A stretch of DNA of 47,500 nucleotides from an uncultured Ruminococcus sp. Its GTDB lineage: Bacteria > Bacillota > Clostridia > Lachnospirales > Lachnospiraceae. This document shows positions 1-7,187 of this stretch, in pieces. The position numbers and the translations under genes are program-made. Numbering within the stretch: the stretch's first letter is position 1; every line of letters begins with the position of its first letter. The stretch spans positions 1-47,500 of the forward strand of contig FMEL01000004.1 of NCBI GenBank assembly GCA_900066355.1. The letters run 5' to 3'. The notes beneath the pieces were generated by a model, which did no database searches, was not told where the DNA came from, and saw only the letters and a program-made list of their open reading frames with translations.

Positions 1-4
1 TATG

Positions 5-94
5 AAAAGTAATTCCACTGCTTTTTAATAAAAATAAAACTGCGCCACAGCCTTGGCAGGCCATCGCGCAGCGATTTTGTTCAAACGGAATTTA
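5..94. repeat. Dispersed hairpin repeat, copy 1
   Basis: This ~90-bp stretch recurs in the same orientation at 13471-13560 with about ten differences, most of them transitions. Its core is an inverted repeat, ACTGCGC at 39-45 and GCGCAG at 66-71, enclosing an imperfect inner GCC/GGC hairpin, followed by GATTTTGTTC. It lies directly upstream of the radical SAM pair operon. It may be a non-autonomous repeat or a terminator-like element; the sequence alone does not decide. Confidence 0.75.
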
Positions 95-115
95 CCTATT
101 AAGACATATAAACAC

Positions 116-171
116 TTGACAATAAAGCTCCTATATAGTATGTTTTTAATAAACTACTATATAGGAGCTTT
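116..171 (+). promoter_or_regulatory. Promoter and 17-bp inverted repeat operator of the MarR/radical SAM operon
   Basis: TTGACA (116-121) and TATGTT (139-144) are 17 bp apart. AAAGCTCCTATATAGTA (124-140) is perfectly repeated in inverse at 155-171 around a 14-nt loop. Each arm contains the palindrome CTATATAG (131-138 and 157-164), the kind of site a MarR dimer binds. The right arm also contains the ribosome binding site GGAG (164-167) before the ATG at 175, so the RNA hairpin would cover it. Autoregulation by the downstream MarR protein is an inference. Confidence 0.7.
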
Positions 172-174
172 TGT

Positions 175-612
175 ATGGAAATGAATGGAGGATTTCTTGT
201 CACCAAAATAAAACAGCTTGGAGACCGGATTTTCGAGAAGATTCTCAGTGAAAAGAATATTGATGCGTTTAATGGAGCCCAGGGACGTATTCTTTATGTG
301 CTGTGGCAGGAGGATGGTATCTCAATCAGGTCACTCTCGACTAAATGCGGATTAGCGATAACATCTCTTACTACGATGCTGGAAAGAATGGAAAATCAAG
401 GGCTGATAAGCCGTGTTCAGTCTAAAACGGACAAAAGGAAAACACTCCTGTTTTTGACTGAGAAAGCACATGCCTTAAAGGGCGAGTACGATTCTGTATC
501 TGATGAGATGGGCAGTATTTACTACAAAGGTTTTTCAGAGGAAGAAATTACCCGGTTTGAGGAATGCCTCGACCGCATCAGAAAGAATCTTGAGGAGTGG
601 CAGAAGTCATGA
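175..612 (+). CDS. MarR family regulator of a radical SAM mobile pair operon
   Basis: This 145-residue protein has the MarR layout: an N-terminal dimerisation helix, a winged helix-turn-helix at about residues 50-78 (SIRSLSTKCG... LERMENQGLI), a wing containing the basic DKRK segment near 85-89, and a C-terminal dimerisation helix. Its stop overlaps the ATG of the next gene (ATGA), so it is the first gene of a three-gene operon with two radical SAM proteins. A MarR regulator in front of such a pair matches the annotated 'radical SAM mobile pair system MarR family regulator'. It probably represses its own promoter through the large inverted repeat at 124-171. The ligand is unknown. Confidence 0.85.
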   Translation: MEMNGGFLVTKIKQLGDRIFEKILSEKNIDAFNGAQGRILYVLWQEDGISIRSLSTKCGLAITSLTTMLERMENQGLISRVQSKTDKRKTLLFLTEKAHALKGEYDSVSDEMGSIYYKGFSEEEITRFEECLDRIRKNLEEWQKS

Positions 613-1298
613 GTATTTGTATCAAAGATCAGATTCAGAACATGAATATCGTCATTGGCTGCACAGTGGGGTGTGCATATTGCTATGCCCGCAACAACGT
701 GAAACGCTGGCATATGATTGATGACTTCGCTGACCCTGAATTCTTTCCGAGTAAGCTCAAGATGATGGAAAAGAAACGTCCGCAGAACTTTCTTCTTACC
801 GGGATGAGCGATCTCTCCGGATGGAAGCCGGAATGGAGAGACGAGGTATTTGCAAAGATCCGTGAAAATCCACAGCATCAGTTCCTGTTCCTCACCAAGC
901 GACCTGATTTGCTGGATTTTGATATCGATCTGGAAAACGCATGGTTTGGCGTTACGGTGACGAGAAAAGCAGAACTGTGGCGTATCGACGCCCTTCGGAA
1001 AAACGTCAGAGCAAAACATTACCATGTTACCTTTGAGCCGTTATTCGACGATCCCGGCACAGTTGACCTTTCCGGAATCAATTGGATTGTTGTCGGCACC
1101 ATGACCGGAGCTCAGAGCAGGAAGATTCATACGGAGCCGGAATGGGCATGGTCTCTGGCGGACCAGGCACATAAGCTCGGCATTCCGGTGTTTATGAAGG
1201 AAGACCTTGTCCCTATCATAGGGGATGAAAATATGATTCAGGAAATGCCGGAAGAATTTAATAAAGTGTTAGAGGTACAGAAATCATGGAAGAAGTAA
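609..1298 (+). CDS. Radical SAM mobile pair protein A (DUF5131-like)
   Basis: This is a 229-residue radical SAM protein with the iron-sulfur motif CxxxCxxC at C18, C22 and C25 (GCTVGCAYCYA). Later segments (FLFLTKRPD, WIVVGTMTGAQSR, GIPVFMKEDL) resemble the Gp37/Gp68-like DUF5131 family, which is related to spore photoproduct lyase. I chose the ATG at 609, which overlaps the MarR stop and follows the SD-like GAGGAGTGG; an in-frame GTG at 597 is possible. It overlaps the next radical SAM gene by 13 bp, implying coupled translation. NCBI family models name such co-transferred genes radical SAM mobile pair proteins A and B. The substrate is unknown; DNA repair or nucleic acid modification is only a guess from the SPL-like relationship. 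Confidence 0.85.
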   Translation: MSICIKDQIQNMNIVIGCTVGCAYCYARNNVKRWHMIDDFADPEFFPSKLKMMEKKRPQNFLLTGMSDLSGWKPEWRDEVFAKIRENPQHQFLFLTKRPDLLDFDIDLENAWFGVTVTRKAELWRIDALRKNVRAKHYHVTFEPLFDDPGTVDLSGINWIVVGTMTGAQSRKIHTEPEWAWSLADQAHKLGIPVFMKEDLVPIIGDENMIQEMPEEFNKVLEVQKSWKK

Positions 1299-2194
1299 TA
1301 AATGGAATTCTCATTCGTGAGGTGGAAACAAAGAACATCATGACTAAGTCTAGTCTGCCGGTAGGCGGTTACTCGGTCAATCCTTATGTGGGCTGTACAC
1401 ATGCCTGCAAGTATTGCTATGCTTCTTTTATGAAGCGCTTTACCGGGCACAAGGAGGAATGGGGCACTTTCCTTGATGTGAAGCATTGGCCGGAAATTAA
1501 AAATCCGAAGAAATATGCCGGACAGCGGGTGGTCATCGGTTCTGTGACAGATGGCTACAATCCACAGGAGGAGCAATTCGGGAATACCAGAAAACTTCTG
1601 GAGCAGCTGATCGGCAGTGACGCAGATATTCTGATCTGCACAAAGTCGGATCTTGCGGTACGGGATATTGATCTGCTGAAGAAGCTTGGACGTGTAACCG
1701 TTTCATGGTCGATCAACACACTAGATGAAAACTTCAAGAACGATATGGACTCTGCTTCGAGCATTGAGCGCCGTATCGCTGCTATGAAGCAGGTATATGA
1801 GGCAGGTATCCGTACAGTTTGTTTCGTATCCCCGGTATTCCCCGGTATTACGGATTTTGAAGCAATCTTTGAGCGGGTAAAGGATCAGTGCGATCTGTTC
1901 TGGCTCGAAAATCTCAATCTTCGAGGCGGTTTCAAAAAGACAATTATGGATTATATCGCCGGAAAATATCCTGATCTTGTACCACTTTACGACGAGATCT
2001 ATAACAAGCATAACCGCAGTTACTTTGAAGCACTTGAAGTAAAAGCTGAGAAAATGGCTAAGAAGTATGATTGTGCCTTTGTGGATAATGAAATGCCTTA
2101 TGGCAGAGTCCCGCAGGGGCATCCGGTAATCGTAGATTATTTCTATCATGAGGAAATCCGTGGGACAGAGAATACCGGAAAAAGAAATCGCTAA
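1286..2194 (+). CDS. Radical SAM mobile pair protein B (SPL-like)
   Basis: This 302-residue protein carries the radical SAM cluster motif at C37, C41 and C44 (GCTHACKYCYA). It has the spore photoproduct lyase/Rv2578c-like pattern, including NPYVGC before the cluster, VVIGSVTDGYNPQE, and ICTKSDLAVRDIDLL, which parallels TKS(x)L in that family. Its start lies inside the 3' end of protein A. The two proteins probably act together. The gene is followed by a clear terminator at 2237-2275 and then by a decayed conjugation gene, which fits carriage on a mobile element. The reaction is unknown. Confidence 0.85.
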   Translation: MEEVINGILIREVETKNIMTKSSLPVGGYSVNPYVGCTHACKYCYASFMKRFTGHKEEWGTFLDVKHWPEIKNPKKYAGQRVVIGSVTDGYNPQEEQFGNTRKLLEQLIGSDADILICTKSDLAVRDIDLLKKLGRVTVSWSINTLDENFKNDMDSASSIERRIAAMKQVYEAGIRTVCFVSPVFPGITDFEAIFERVKDQCDLFWLENLNLRGGFKKTIMDYIAGKYPDLVPLYDEIYNKHNRSYFEALEVKAEKMAKKYDCAFVDNEMPYGRVPQGHPVIVDYFYHEEIRGTENTGKRNR

Positions 2195-2236
2195 TTTCAA
2201 GTTTGTAGAATTCAAACATTTAATATGAAATGTGAG

Positions 2237-2275
2237 ATAGAGCGTATGGAAATTAACTATACGTTCTATTTTTTT
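2237..2275 (+). terminator. Terminator after the radical SAM pair
   Basis: ATAGAGCGTAT (2237-2247) pairs with ATACGTTCTAT (2259-2269) with one G-U pair, and a run of seven T follows. Confidence 0.8.
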
Positions 2276-2318
2276 GCCTTTTTTGAAAAAGTGATTAAAA
2301 AACTATTGACATTTTGTG

Positions 2319-2504
2319 ACTGGCAAGACAGCTAAGTCGACTTTGATTTCCTGCGGTGCCAGACTTTCACCATTTGATATTCAGGAGCTTTGAGAAAACA
2401 TGTCGTATGATGAAATGGAACTGGATATGATCGGCGATCAGAGAACAGCCATGTTTGTCATCATCAGTGATACCGATGACACATTCAATTTTAAAGGTTT
2501 TTAA
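2319..2504 (+). pseudogene. Remnant of a VirD4/TraG conjugative coupling protein
   Basis: One frame reads TGKTAKSTLISCGARLSPF...QEL, then an in-frame TGA at 2391-2393, then ENMSYDEMELDMIGDQRTA and MFVIISDTDDTFNF before a TAA. The phrases GDQRTAMFVIISDTDDTFNF and TGKTAKS are characteristic of the central part of VirD4/TraG coupling proteins of Firmicutes conjugative elements. There is no start, no Walker A region and no C-terminus, so this is a short relic. The stop may derive from a CGA arginine codon. Its end overlaps the 3' end of the convergent Rrf2 gene. It shows that an integrative conjugative element once occupied this site. Confidence 0.75.
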
Positions 2505-2928
2505 CTTTCCTGATTTTAAAATAATACCGATCAATAATATCCTGCAATGTAATGGATTTCATTTTTTCATCTACCATATTTTGAATTTCATGATAGAAGT
2601 CCCCAATAGCGAATTGAATGTTGATACCGATTCCACAATCCGGATTGGTATCTGTGTCCAGGTGAAGCAGCGGCTTATCGCCCTCTACGGCTCGGTAGAT
2701 GTCATACATGTTGATTTTATCTGCCGATTTTGTAAGAGCGGCATTCGCATGACCTTGTGTGTTGACAACAATGCCTGCATGTTTCAGGGTTGCCATAAGC
2801 TGTCTGACATAAGCCGGGTTTGTCTTGATACTTTCTGCAATTTTTGTGCTGGAGAGTTGTTCGTCATCTCCAAGAGCAATAAATATAAGAATATGAATGG
2901 TGTCACTAAGCTTTGTGGAATATTTCAT
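2491..2928 (-). CDS. Rrf2 family transcriptional regulator
   Basis: This 145-residue protein shows the Rrf2 pattern: an N-terminal winged helix (STKIAESIKTNPAYVRQLMA at about 27-46), a wing with the basic/Gly-containing segment around 58-70, and the conserved IYRAVEG segment at 77-83. It has only one cysteine (C98, in NPDCGI) where iron-sulfur members such as IscR and NsrR have three, so a classical [2Fe-2S] sensor is unlikely; single-thiol or ligand sensing like CymR/YwnA types is possible. It is divergent from the sirtuin cluster at 3080, which it probably controls. The SD-like GAGGTG precedes the ATG. Confidence 0.9.
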   Translation of the reverse strand: MKYSTKLSDTIHILIFIALGDDEQLSSTKIAESIKTNPAYVRQLMATLKHAGIVVNTQGHANAALTKSADKINMYDIYRAVEGDKPLLHLDTDTNPDCGIGINIQFAIGDFYHEIQNMVDEKMKSITLQDIIDRYYFKIRKVKNL

Positions 2929-2949
2929 TTGTCACCTCGAATTTCCTTC

Positions 2950-3071
2950 TTGCAATTTTTAAACTTACATGATAATATGACTTTAATGTTTGATGTAAAT
3001 TTAATTTTAACAAGTAAAAAAATAAAAGTCAAGCAAAATAAAAAGTGTGGAATCTGATATAAAAAAAGGAG
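2950..3071. promoter_or_regulatory. Divergent promoter region between the Rrf2 gene and the sirtuin cluster
   Basis: On the minus strand TTGACT (3032-3027) and TAAAAT (3009-3004) are 17 bp apart and would give an Rrf2 mRNA with a leader of about 70 nt. On the plus strand a weaker TTGCAA (2950-2955) and TAATAT (2973-2978), also 17 bp apart, could serve the sirtuin gene. The AT-rich stretch between could hold the Rrf2 operator, but I cannot define a clear palindrome. Confidence 0.45.
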
Positions 3072-3079
3072 ATAAAGTG

Positions 3080-3973
3080 GTGTATGCAAAAGGAGGAACA
3101 AGTCAGTTTTCTGGCGGGAAAGGAAATGTGATGAAGATGAATGTATATCAAGAGATAAGTCAAATCATCAAAGAAGCAGATGGTATTTTGATTGGAGCCA
3201 GTAATGGTTTGTCTATCGCAGAGGGATATAATATTTTTGCAGATGACGCATGGTTTCAGGAAAATATGGGAGATTTCAGAGAAAAATACGGACTGCGTTG
3301 TGTTTTACACGGATTTTCAGTGCCAATGAAGGTAGAAGAAAAGTGGGCATTTGTAAGTAGACTTGTTAAGGCAAAAGCTATGCAGGGTGAGCCGAGTGAG
3401 ATTATGAAAAACATCTATGCCCTAGTAAAGGATAAAGAATATTTCGTAGTAACTTCCAATGCGGAGGATCATTTTGTGCCGGCAGGTTTTGAGGCAGATC
3501 GTGTTTTTGAAATGGAAGGGAAATTAACCCAGATGCGGTGCAAGAACAGATGTCATGACGAGGTCTATCCGAATCAAAAAGCAGTTCTCGCCATGACAGA
3601 AGAGGAAGTAAACGGAAGAGTACCCAAAGAGTTACTGCCGAAATGTCCAAAATGCGGTGGAGATATGGAAGTAAACTGGGGTGAGATGTCCTCGTTTACA
3701 GAAACGAAAAATTGGAAGGAAAAGGCTGCCCGCTATCAAGAATTTATTCAGAATTTACATGGAAAGAAGCTGGTAATTCTGGAATTTGGAATTGGTTGGA
3801 GAAATCAGATGATTAAAGCTCCTTTGATGCAACTTGCAGCAGTAGAACCACAGGCAAGATATATCACATTTAACAAGGGCGAAATTTACATTCCAGAGGA
3901 AATCAAAGAAAAATCCATCGGTGTGGATGGTAATCTTACGGTAGCGTTAAAGGAAATCAGAAAGGAAATCTAA
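3080..3973 (+). CDS. Class M-like sirtuin (SIR2 family), first paralog
   Basis: This 297-residue protein has the SIR2 fold signatures: nucleotide loop GASNGLS (39-45), TSNAED (125-130) in place of TxNxD, and a zinc site C154, C158, C189, C192. The catalytic histidine of deacetylating sirtuins (HG after the TxN motif) is replaced by glutamate (E146 in EMEG). Class M sirtuins (SirTM), known as ADP-ribosyltransferases, have glutamine at this place, so the activity here is uncertain. I chose GTG 3080, 8 nt after AGGAG (3067-3071); GTG 3077 and ATG 3131 are alternatives. The resulting MYAKGGT matches YASGGT in the second paralog. It forms an operon with the next two genes. No macrodomain or lipoylation gene is visible nearby. 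Confidence 0.85.
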   Translation: MYAKGGTSQFSGGKGNVMKMNVYQEISQIIKEADGILIGASNGLSIAEGYNIFADDAWFQENMGDFREKYGLRCVLHGFSVPMKVEEKWAFVSRLVKAKAMQGEPSEIMKNIYALVKDKEYFVVTSNAEDHFVPAGFEADRVFEMEGKLTQMRCKNRCHDEVYPNQKAVLAMTEEEVNGRVPKELLPKCPKCGGDMEVNWGEMSSFTETKNWKEKAARYQEFIQNLHGKKLVILEFGIGWRNQMIKAPLMQLAAVEPQARYITFNKGEIYIPEEIKEKSIGVDGNLTVALKEIRKEI

Positions 3974-3978
3974 GGAAA

Positions 3979-4374
3979 ATGACAAGAGAAGAAAAAGCAG
4001 TATATTACAAACATAATGGATTTAATTGCTGTCAGTCGGTTATCAAGGCAATGATCGATTTATCAGATGCTGATAAGGAAATACTGACGAATGCTGCATC
4101 CGGATTTGCGGTAGGTATGGGAGGTATGGAAGCAACTTGTGGTGCATTGATTGGAGCAACCATGATGGCGGGAATTGTAAAGCCGGGGAAGAAAAGTGCG
4201 ATAACGGCACGGGAGATATTAAACAAATTTCAGAAATATTCAGGAGCGACCATATGTAAAGACCTAAAAGGAAAGGATACAGGTGTTGTACTCTGTGAAT
4301 GTGATGATTGCATTCGCAATGCAATACGGGCTTTTGACGAGGTGTTGCCGATGAAATCAGAAAGGGAAGGATAG
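3979..4374 (+). CDS. C_GCAxxG_C_C family cysteine-rich protein
   Basis: This 131-residue protein carries the cysteine pattern of the C_GCAxxG_C_C (PF09719-type) family: C17-C18 (FNCCQSV), C54 in CGALIGA, C93, and the cluster C106, C108, C111 (CECDDC). The family is thought to be redox-related or metal-binding, and no reaction is established. It starts 5 nt after the stop of the first sirtuin with AAGGAAA as ribosome binding site. A second sirtuin follows at 4428. The position between two sirtuins under an Rrf2 regulator suggests a shared NAD/redox or ADP-ribosylation task; that is an inference. Confidence 0.8.
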   Translation: MTREEKAVYYKHNGFNCCQSVIKAMIDLSDADKEILTNAASGFAVGMGGMEATCGALIGATMMAGIVKPGKKSAITAREILNKFQKYSGATICKDLKGKDTGVVLCECDDCIRNAIRAFDEVLPMKSEREG

Positions 4375-4427
4375 ATTAAGTAAAGTGGTTAAAGATATTA
4401 CAGTTGTGAGATAGGAGAATGAAAAAA

Positions 4428-5405
4428 ATGAGCTGTTATGAAAATTTGGTAATGAAAACACAAATGAACTATTCCAGACACTATAGTACCTATGCATCCG
4501 GCGGTACTGCTGTAGTGTTGAGCAAACAAAAACCACTTTCTTATGAGGAACAGATTCAGGAATTTGTTCGCAGAGTGCAGGAGGCAGAGTGTATCATAGT
4601 AGGCGGAGCATCCGGTTTATCAGCGGCTGGAGGTGGTGACTTTTATTATAGTGATACCCCTTCTTTTCGTGAGCATTTTGGAAAATTTGCAGATAAGTAT
4701 GGATTCAAAGGTGCTTTTAGCGGAATGATGCATCGGTTTTCTACAAGAAATGAACACTGGGGATATGTGGCAACCTTTTTAAATACTACACAAAATGCCC
4801 CTATCAGAGAGCCATATCTGGATTTGGATAGAATTTTGCAGGGAAAGGATTTTCATATCTTAACGACTAATCAGGATACACAGTTTGTAAAGATTTATCC
4901 GGAAGAAAAGGTCAGTGAGATTCAGGGAGATCATCGTTTCTTCCAGTGTTCCCAGTGCTGTCAGGATGAAACATGGGATGCCGTACAACCTGTGGCAGAT
5001 ATGATTGCGGCTATGGGAGAGGGGACAATGGTGCCGGATGAACTGATTCCTCGTTGCCCTCATTGTGGTGCGGAAATGTTTCCGTGGGTAAGAGGATATG
5101 GAAATTTTCTGCAAGGGAAAAAATACGAAGAAGAATATGAGAAAATCTCAAAATACATTCAAAAGAACAAAGATAGAAAAATTCTCTTCATAGAACTTGG
5201 AGTAGGGCGCATGACACCGATGTTTATACAGGAACCGTTTTGGGAACTGACAAACAGCTTGAAAGATGCATATTATATTTCCGTAAATTCAGAATATCAG
5301 TTTTTGCCGGAAGTCATTGAAGATAAGGGGATTGCTATTTTGGGAGATATAGGAACAGTGTTAAAAGATTTGCAGAAAGCAAAAGAGGAAAGTGTATTTG
5401 TATAG
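4428..5405 (+). CDS. Class M-like sirtuin (SIR2 family), second paralog
   Basis: This 325-residue protein has GGASGLS (59-65), TTNQD (146-150) and a four-cysteine zinc site (C174, C177, C210, C213; C178 is extra). The position of the catalytic histidine is glutamine (Q166 in EIQGDH). Asn-Asp plus Gln is the active-site pattern described for class M sirtuins, which ADP-ribosylate a lipoylated GcvH-like protein in other Firmicutes. I chose ATG 4428, 10 nt after AGGAG (4413-4417), because the ATG at 4419 lies too close to it. It is homologous to the gene at 3080 but clearly diverged, and has a longer N-terminus. A strong hairpin follows at 5462-5495. Confidence 0.88.
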   Translation: MSCYENLVMKTQMNYSRHYSTYASGGTAVVLSKQKPLSYEEQIQEFVRRVQEAECIIVGGASGLSAAGGGDFYYSDTPSFREHFGKFADKYGFKGAFSGMMHRFSTRNEHWGYVATFLNTTQNAPIREPYLDLDRILQGKDFHILTTNQDTQFVKIYPEEKVSEIQGDHRFFQCSQCCQDETWDAVQPVADMIAAMGEGTMVPDELIPRCPHCGAEMFPWVRGYGNFLQGKKYEEEYEKISKYIQKNKDRKILFIELGVGRMTPMFIQEPFWELTNSLKDAYYISVNSEYQFLPEVIEDKGIAILGDIGTVLKDLQKAKEESVFV

Positions 5406-5461
5406 GATACTTGTTCTTGATATTCCACTTAATGGAGAAACATTAGAATATTGATTGACAC

Positions 5462-5495
5462 AAAACTGCACTCAGGGATATGTGGGTGCAGTTTT
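5462..5495. terminator. Bidirectional terminator between the sirtuin gene and the AraC relic
   Basis: AAAACTGCAC (5462-5471) and GTGCAGTTTT (5486-5495) form a perfect 10-bp stem with A and T runs on either side, so it can terminate in both directions. Confidence 0.85.
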
Positions 5496-5504
5496 GCATT
5501 AAAA

Positions 5505-5795
5505 TTATTGATTACGATACAGTTTCTGATATGCAGTAGGTAATATCTGAAATATATCTCGGAAAGCCGATGTAAATTTACTTTGGCTTTTATATCCCAC
5601 AGCGGTGGCGATTTCCGAAATAGATTTATCTTCCTGCAACAGCATATTCGATGCCAACTTCATATGGTATTCTTTCATGTAAGAAGCGATGGGCATTCCA
5701 TAGACTGCTTTGAAAACGGATTTCAAAGTAGTGGTGTTCATCAGGTACTGTTTTGACAACTCTTCAATAGTATAGTGGCATTTTACTGGTGCAGA
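5505..5795 (-). pseudogene. C-terminal fragment of an AraC family regulator
   Basis: The minus strand encodes an intact AraC-type double helix-turn-helix end: HYTIEELSKQYLMNTTTLKS, VYGMPIASYMKEY and SISEIATAVGYKSQSKFTSAF, ending YQKLYRNQ. Upstream of about 5795 the reading frame turns into unrelated hydrophobic sequence, because that DNA is a sirtuin fragment on the other strand. The sensor domain is therefore lost, and no start codon with a ribosome binding site is visible. I treat it as a truncated gene. Confidence 0.75.
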
Positions 5796-5942
5796 TATAT
5801 CTATATTAATCGCTATATGGATGCGCCAAAACCGGTATATCAGAACCTGTATGAACTGGTAAAAGAAAAAGATTATTTTGTACTGACGACAAATACACCT
5901 TACGGAAGCTGGATTGACAGACAGATTCGATTGGAGCTTTAG
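5793..5942 (+). pseudogene. Internal fragment of a third sirtuin gene
   Basis: The plus strand reads RYIYINRYMDAPKPVYQNL, YELVKEKDYFVLTTN and then TPYGSWIDRQIRLEL before a TAG. The first part matches the middle of bacterial SIR2-like proteins just ahead of and including the TxN motif. It differs from both sirtuins at 3080 and 4428, so it is a separate gene remnant. Its left edge meets the truncated AraC gene near 5793, marking a deletion or recombination junction. The homology seems to end after LTTN. Confidence 0.7.
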
Positions 5943-5980
5943 AATAAAATTGCATAATAACGGTAATAGAGAAAAAATAA

Positions 5981-6025
5981 TTGACATAACACAACAATTG
6001 CCCTATAATCGTTCTAAAAAGAACG
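5981..6025 (+). promoter_or_regulatory. Consensus promoter and MarR operator
   Basis: TTGACA (5981-5986) and TATAAT (6004-6009) are separated by exactly 17 bp. Immediately downstream CGTTCTAAAAAGAACG (6010-6025) is a perfect palindrome with 6-bp arms, covering the expected transcription start. A repressor bound there would block transcription; the MarR protein encoded just downstream is the likely candidate. Confidence 0.85.
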
Positions 6026-6040
6026 ATGAAGGAGAGGGCG

Positions 6041-6484
6041 ATGTATTTCTGGGATCAGCACAAGACAATTACAAACTATTATGAATTGCTTTCGAGTGGG
6101 ATATGTGACCGGTACGGATTAACACAGATGGAATACGATATACTTATGTTCCTACACAACAATCCGCAGTTCAATACCGCCGCGGAAATCGTAAAGGTCC
6201 GGAAATCGACCAAATCACATGTATCGACTTCTCTGAAAAGTCTGGAAAACAATGGATTGATCAGAAGGATACAAAGTGAAGATAATAAAAAGCATATTGA
6301 GATTGTTTTATTGGACAAGGCAGAGATAATTGTGGAGGCAGGATTAAATATGCAGAAGCAATTTGCCCAAAATGTTTTAAACGGGTTGACAGAAGAAGAA
6401 ACACAGATGTGCATCAATGTATTTAATAAAATCTGCAGCAATGCAGAAAAATGTCTGAAAGAACATAAGGAGGAGCAGAATTAA
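6041..6484 (+). CDS. MarR family transcriptional regulator
   Basis: This 147-residue protein has a MarR-type winged helix. The recognition part reads AEIVKVRKSTKSHVSTSLKS, followed by LENNGLIRRIQSEDNKKH as the wing. I chose ATG 6041, 7 nt after GGAGAGG; an in-frame ATG at 6026 lies upstream of that ribosome binding site. A consensus promoter with a palindromic operator precedes it, which fits autorepression. The gene is followed after 2 nt by a membrane protein, which it probably controls. The inducer is unknown. Confidence 0.9.
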   Translation: MYFWDQHKTITNYYELLSSGICDRYGLTQMEYDILMFLHNNPQFNTAAEIVKVRKSTKSHVSTSLKSLENNGLIRRIQSEDNKKHIEIVLLDKAEIIVEAGLNMQKQFAQNVLNGLTEEETQMCINVFNKICSNAEKCLKEHKEEQN

Positions 6485-6486
6485 GA

Positions 6487-7167
6487 ATGAAAGAGAACAC
6501 GTATAAACCACAGATTCCGGACATGATGGAAGCAATATTTGATGCAGCGTATCTGATTTTTGATCTGGTAGCCGCAATTTTGTTTTTTATATATGCAAAA
6601 GGAAACACATTATTTGTACTTTATGGAATTTTGACATTGACGCTTTGTGGAGGGGATGCTTTCCATCTGGTGCCAAGAATTATCAGAGCAGTACGCGGAA
6701 CCAGCGATAAGATAAAAAGACAGCTTGGCATAGGATTACAGGTATCGTCGATTACAATGACGGTGTTTTATATTATTCTGATGTATATCTGGAAGCTTAC
6801 GTTCCCGGAATTTACGATACCGGTAGCAATCGAGGCCATTGTCTGGATATCGGTGGTTGTCAGAATTGTGATATGTCTGTTTCCACAGAATAATTGGTGT
6901 ACAGATGAAGGAAACATGAAATTATCGATCATCAGAAATACAGTCTTTGCAGTGACAGGCATCGGAGTCATTATTCTGTATGCGATTTCCGGAAATGCAA
7001 ATGGATATCATATGACAAGAATGGTTGCAGCGATTATTATTTCGTTTGGTTGTTATCTTCCGGTAACGTTATTCAGCAAAACAAAACCGAAGGTTGGATT
7101 ATTAATGATTCCAAAGACATGCGCCTATATGTGGGTTATAGCGATGGGACTCCAGCTTTTGTTCTAA
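6487..7167 (+). CDS. Polytopic membrane protein of unknown function
   Basis: I do not recognise the family with certainty. This 226-residue protein has about six to seven hydrophobic segments, including LIFDLVAAILFFIYA, FVLYGILTLTLCGG, MTVFYIILMYIW, AIVWISVVVRIVICLF, IGVIILYAIS, MVAAIIISFGCYLPV and CAYMWVIAMGLQLLF. A conserved-looking HLVPRIIRAVRG loop follows the second segment. It is co-transcribed with the MarR regulator upstream, starting 2 nt after it, so it may be a regulated transporter or stress-response membrane protein. No transporter motif is visible. Confidence 0.7.
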   Translation: MKENTYKPQIPDMMEAIFDAAYLIFDLVAAILFFIYAKGNTLFVLYGILTLTLCGGDAFHLVPRIIRAVRGTSDKIKRQLGIGLQVSSITMTVFYIILMYIWKLTFPEFTIPVAIEAIVWISVVVRIVICLFPQNNWCTDEGNMKLSIIRNTVFAVTGIGVIILYAISGNANGYHMTRMVAAIIISFGCYLPVTLFSKTKPKVGLLMIPKTCAYMWVIAMGLQLLF

Positions 7168-7187
7168 AGTACGGGGAGCAGCCTATA

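Noticed and set aside
2455..3057. Open frame of 200 codons on the plus strand
   Set aside because: It is antisense to the Rrf2 gene and only covers its promoter; no ribosome binding site.
2929..5505. Complete class M sirtuin operon with macrodomain, GcvH-L and LplA2
   Set aside because: I looked for these partners on both strands around the sirtuins and found none.
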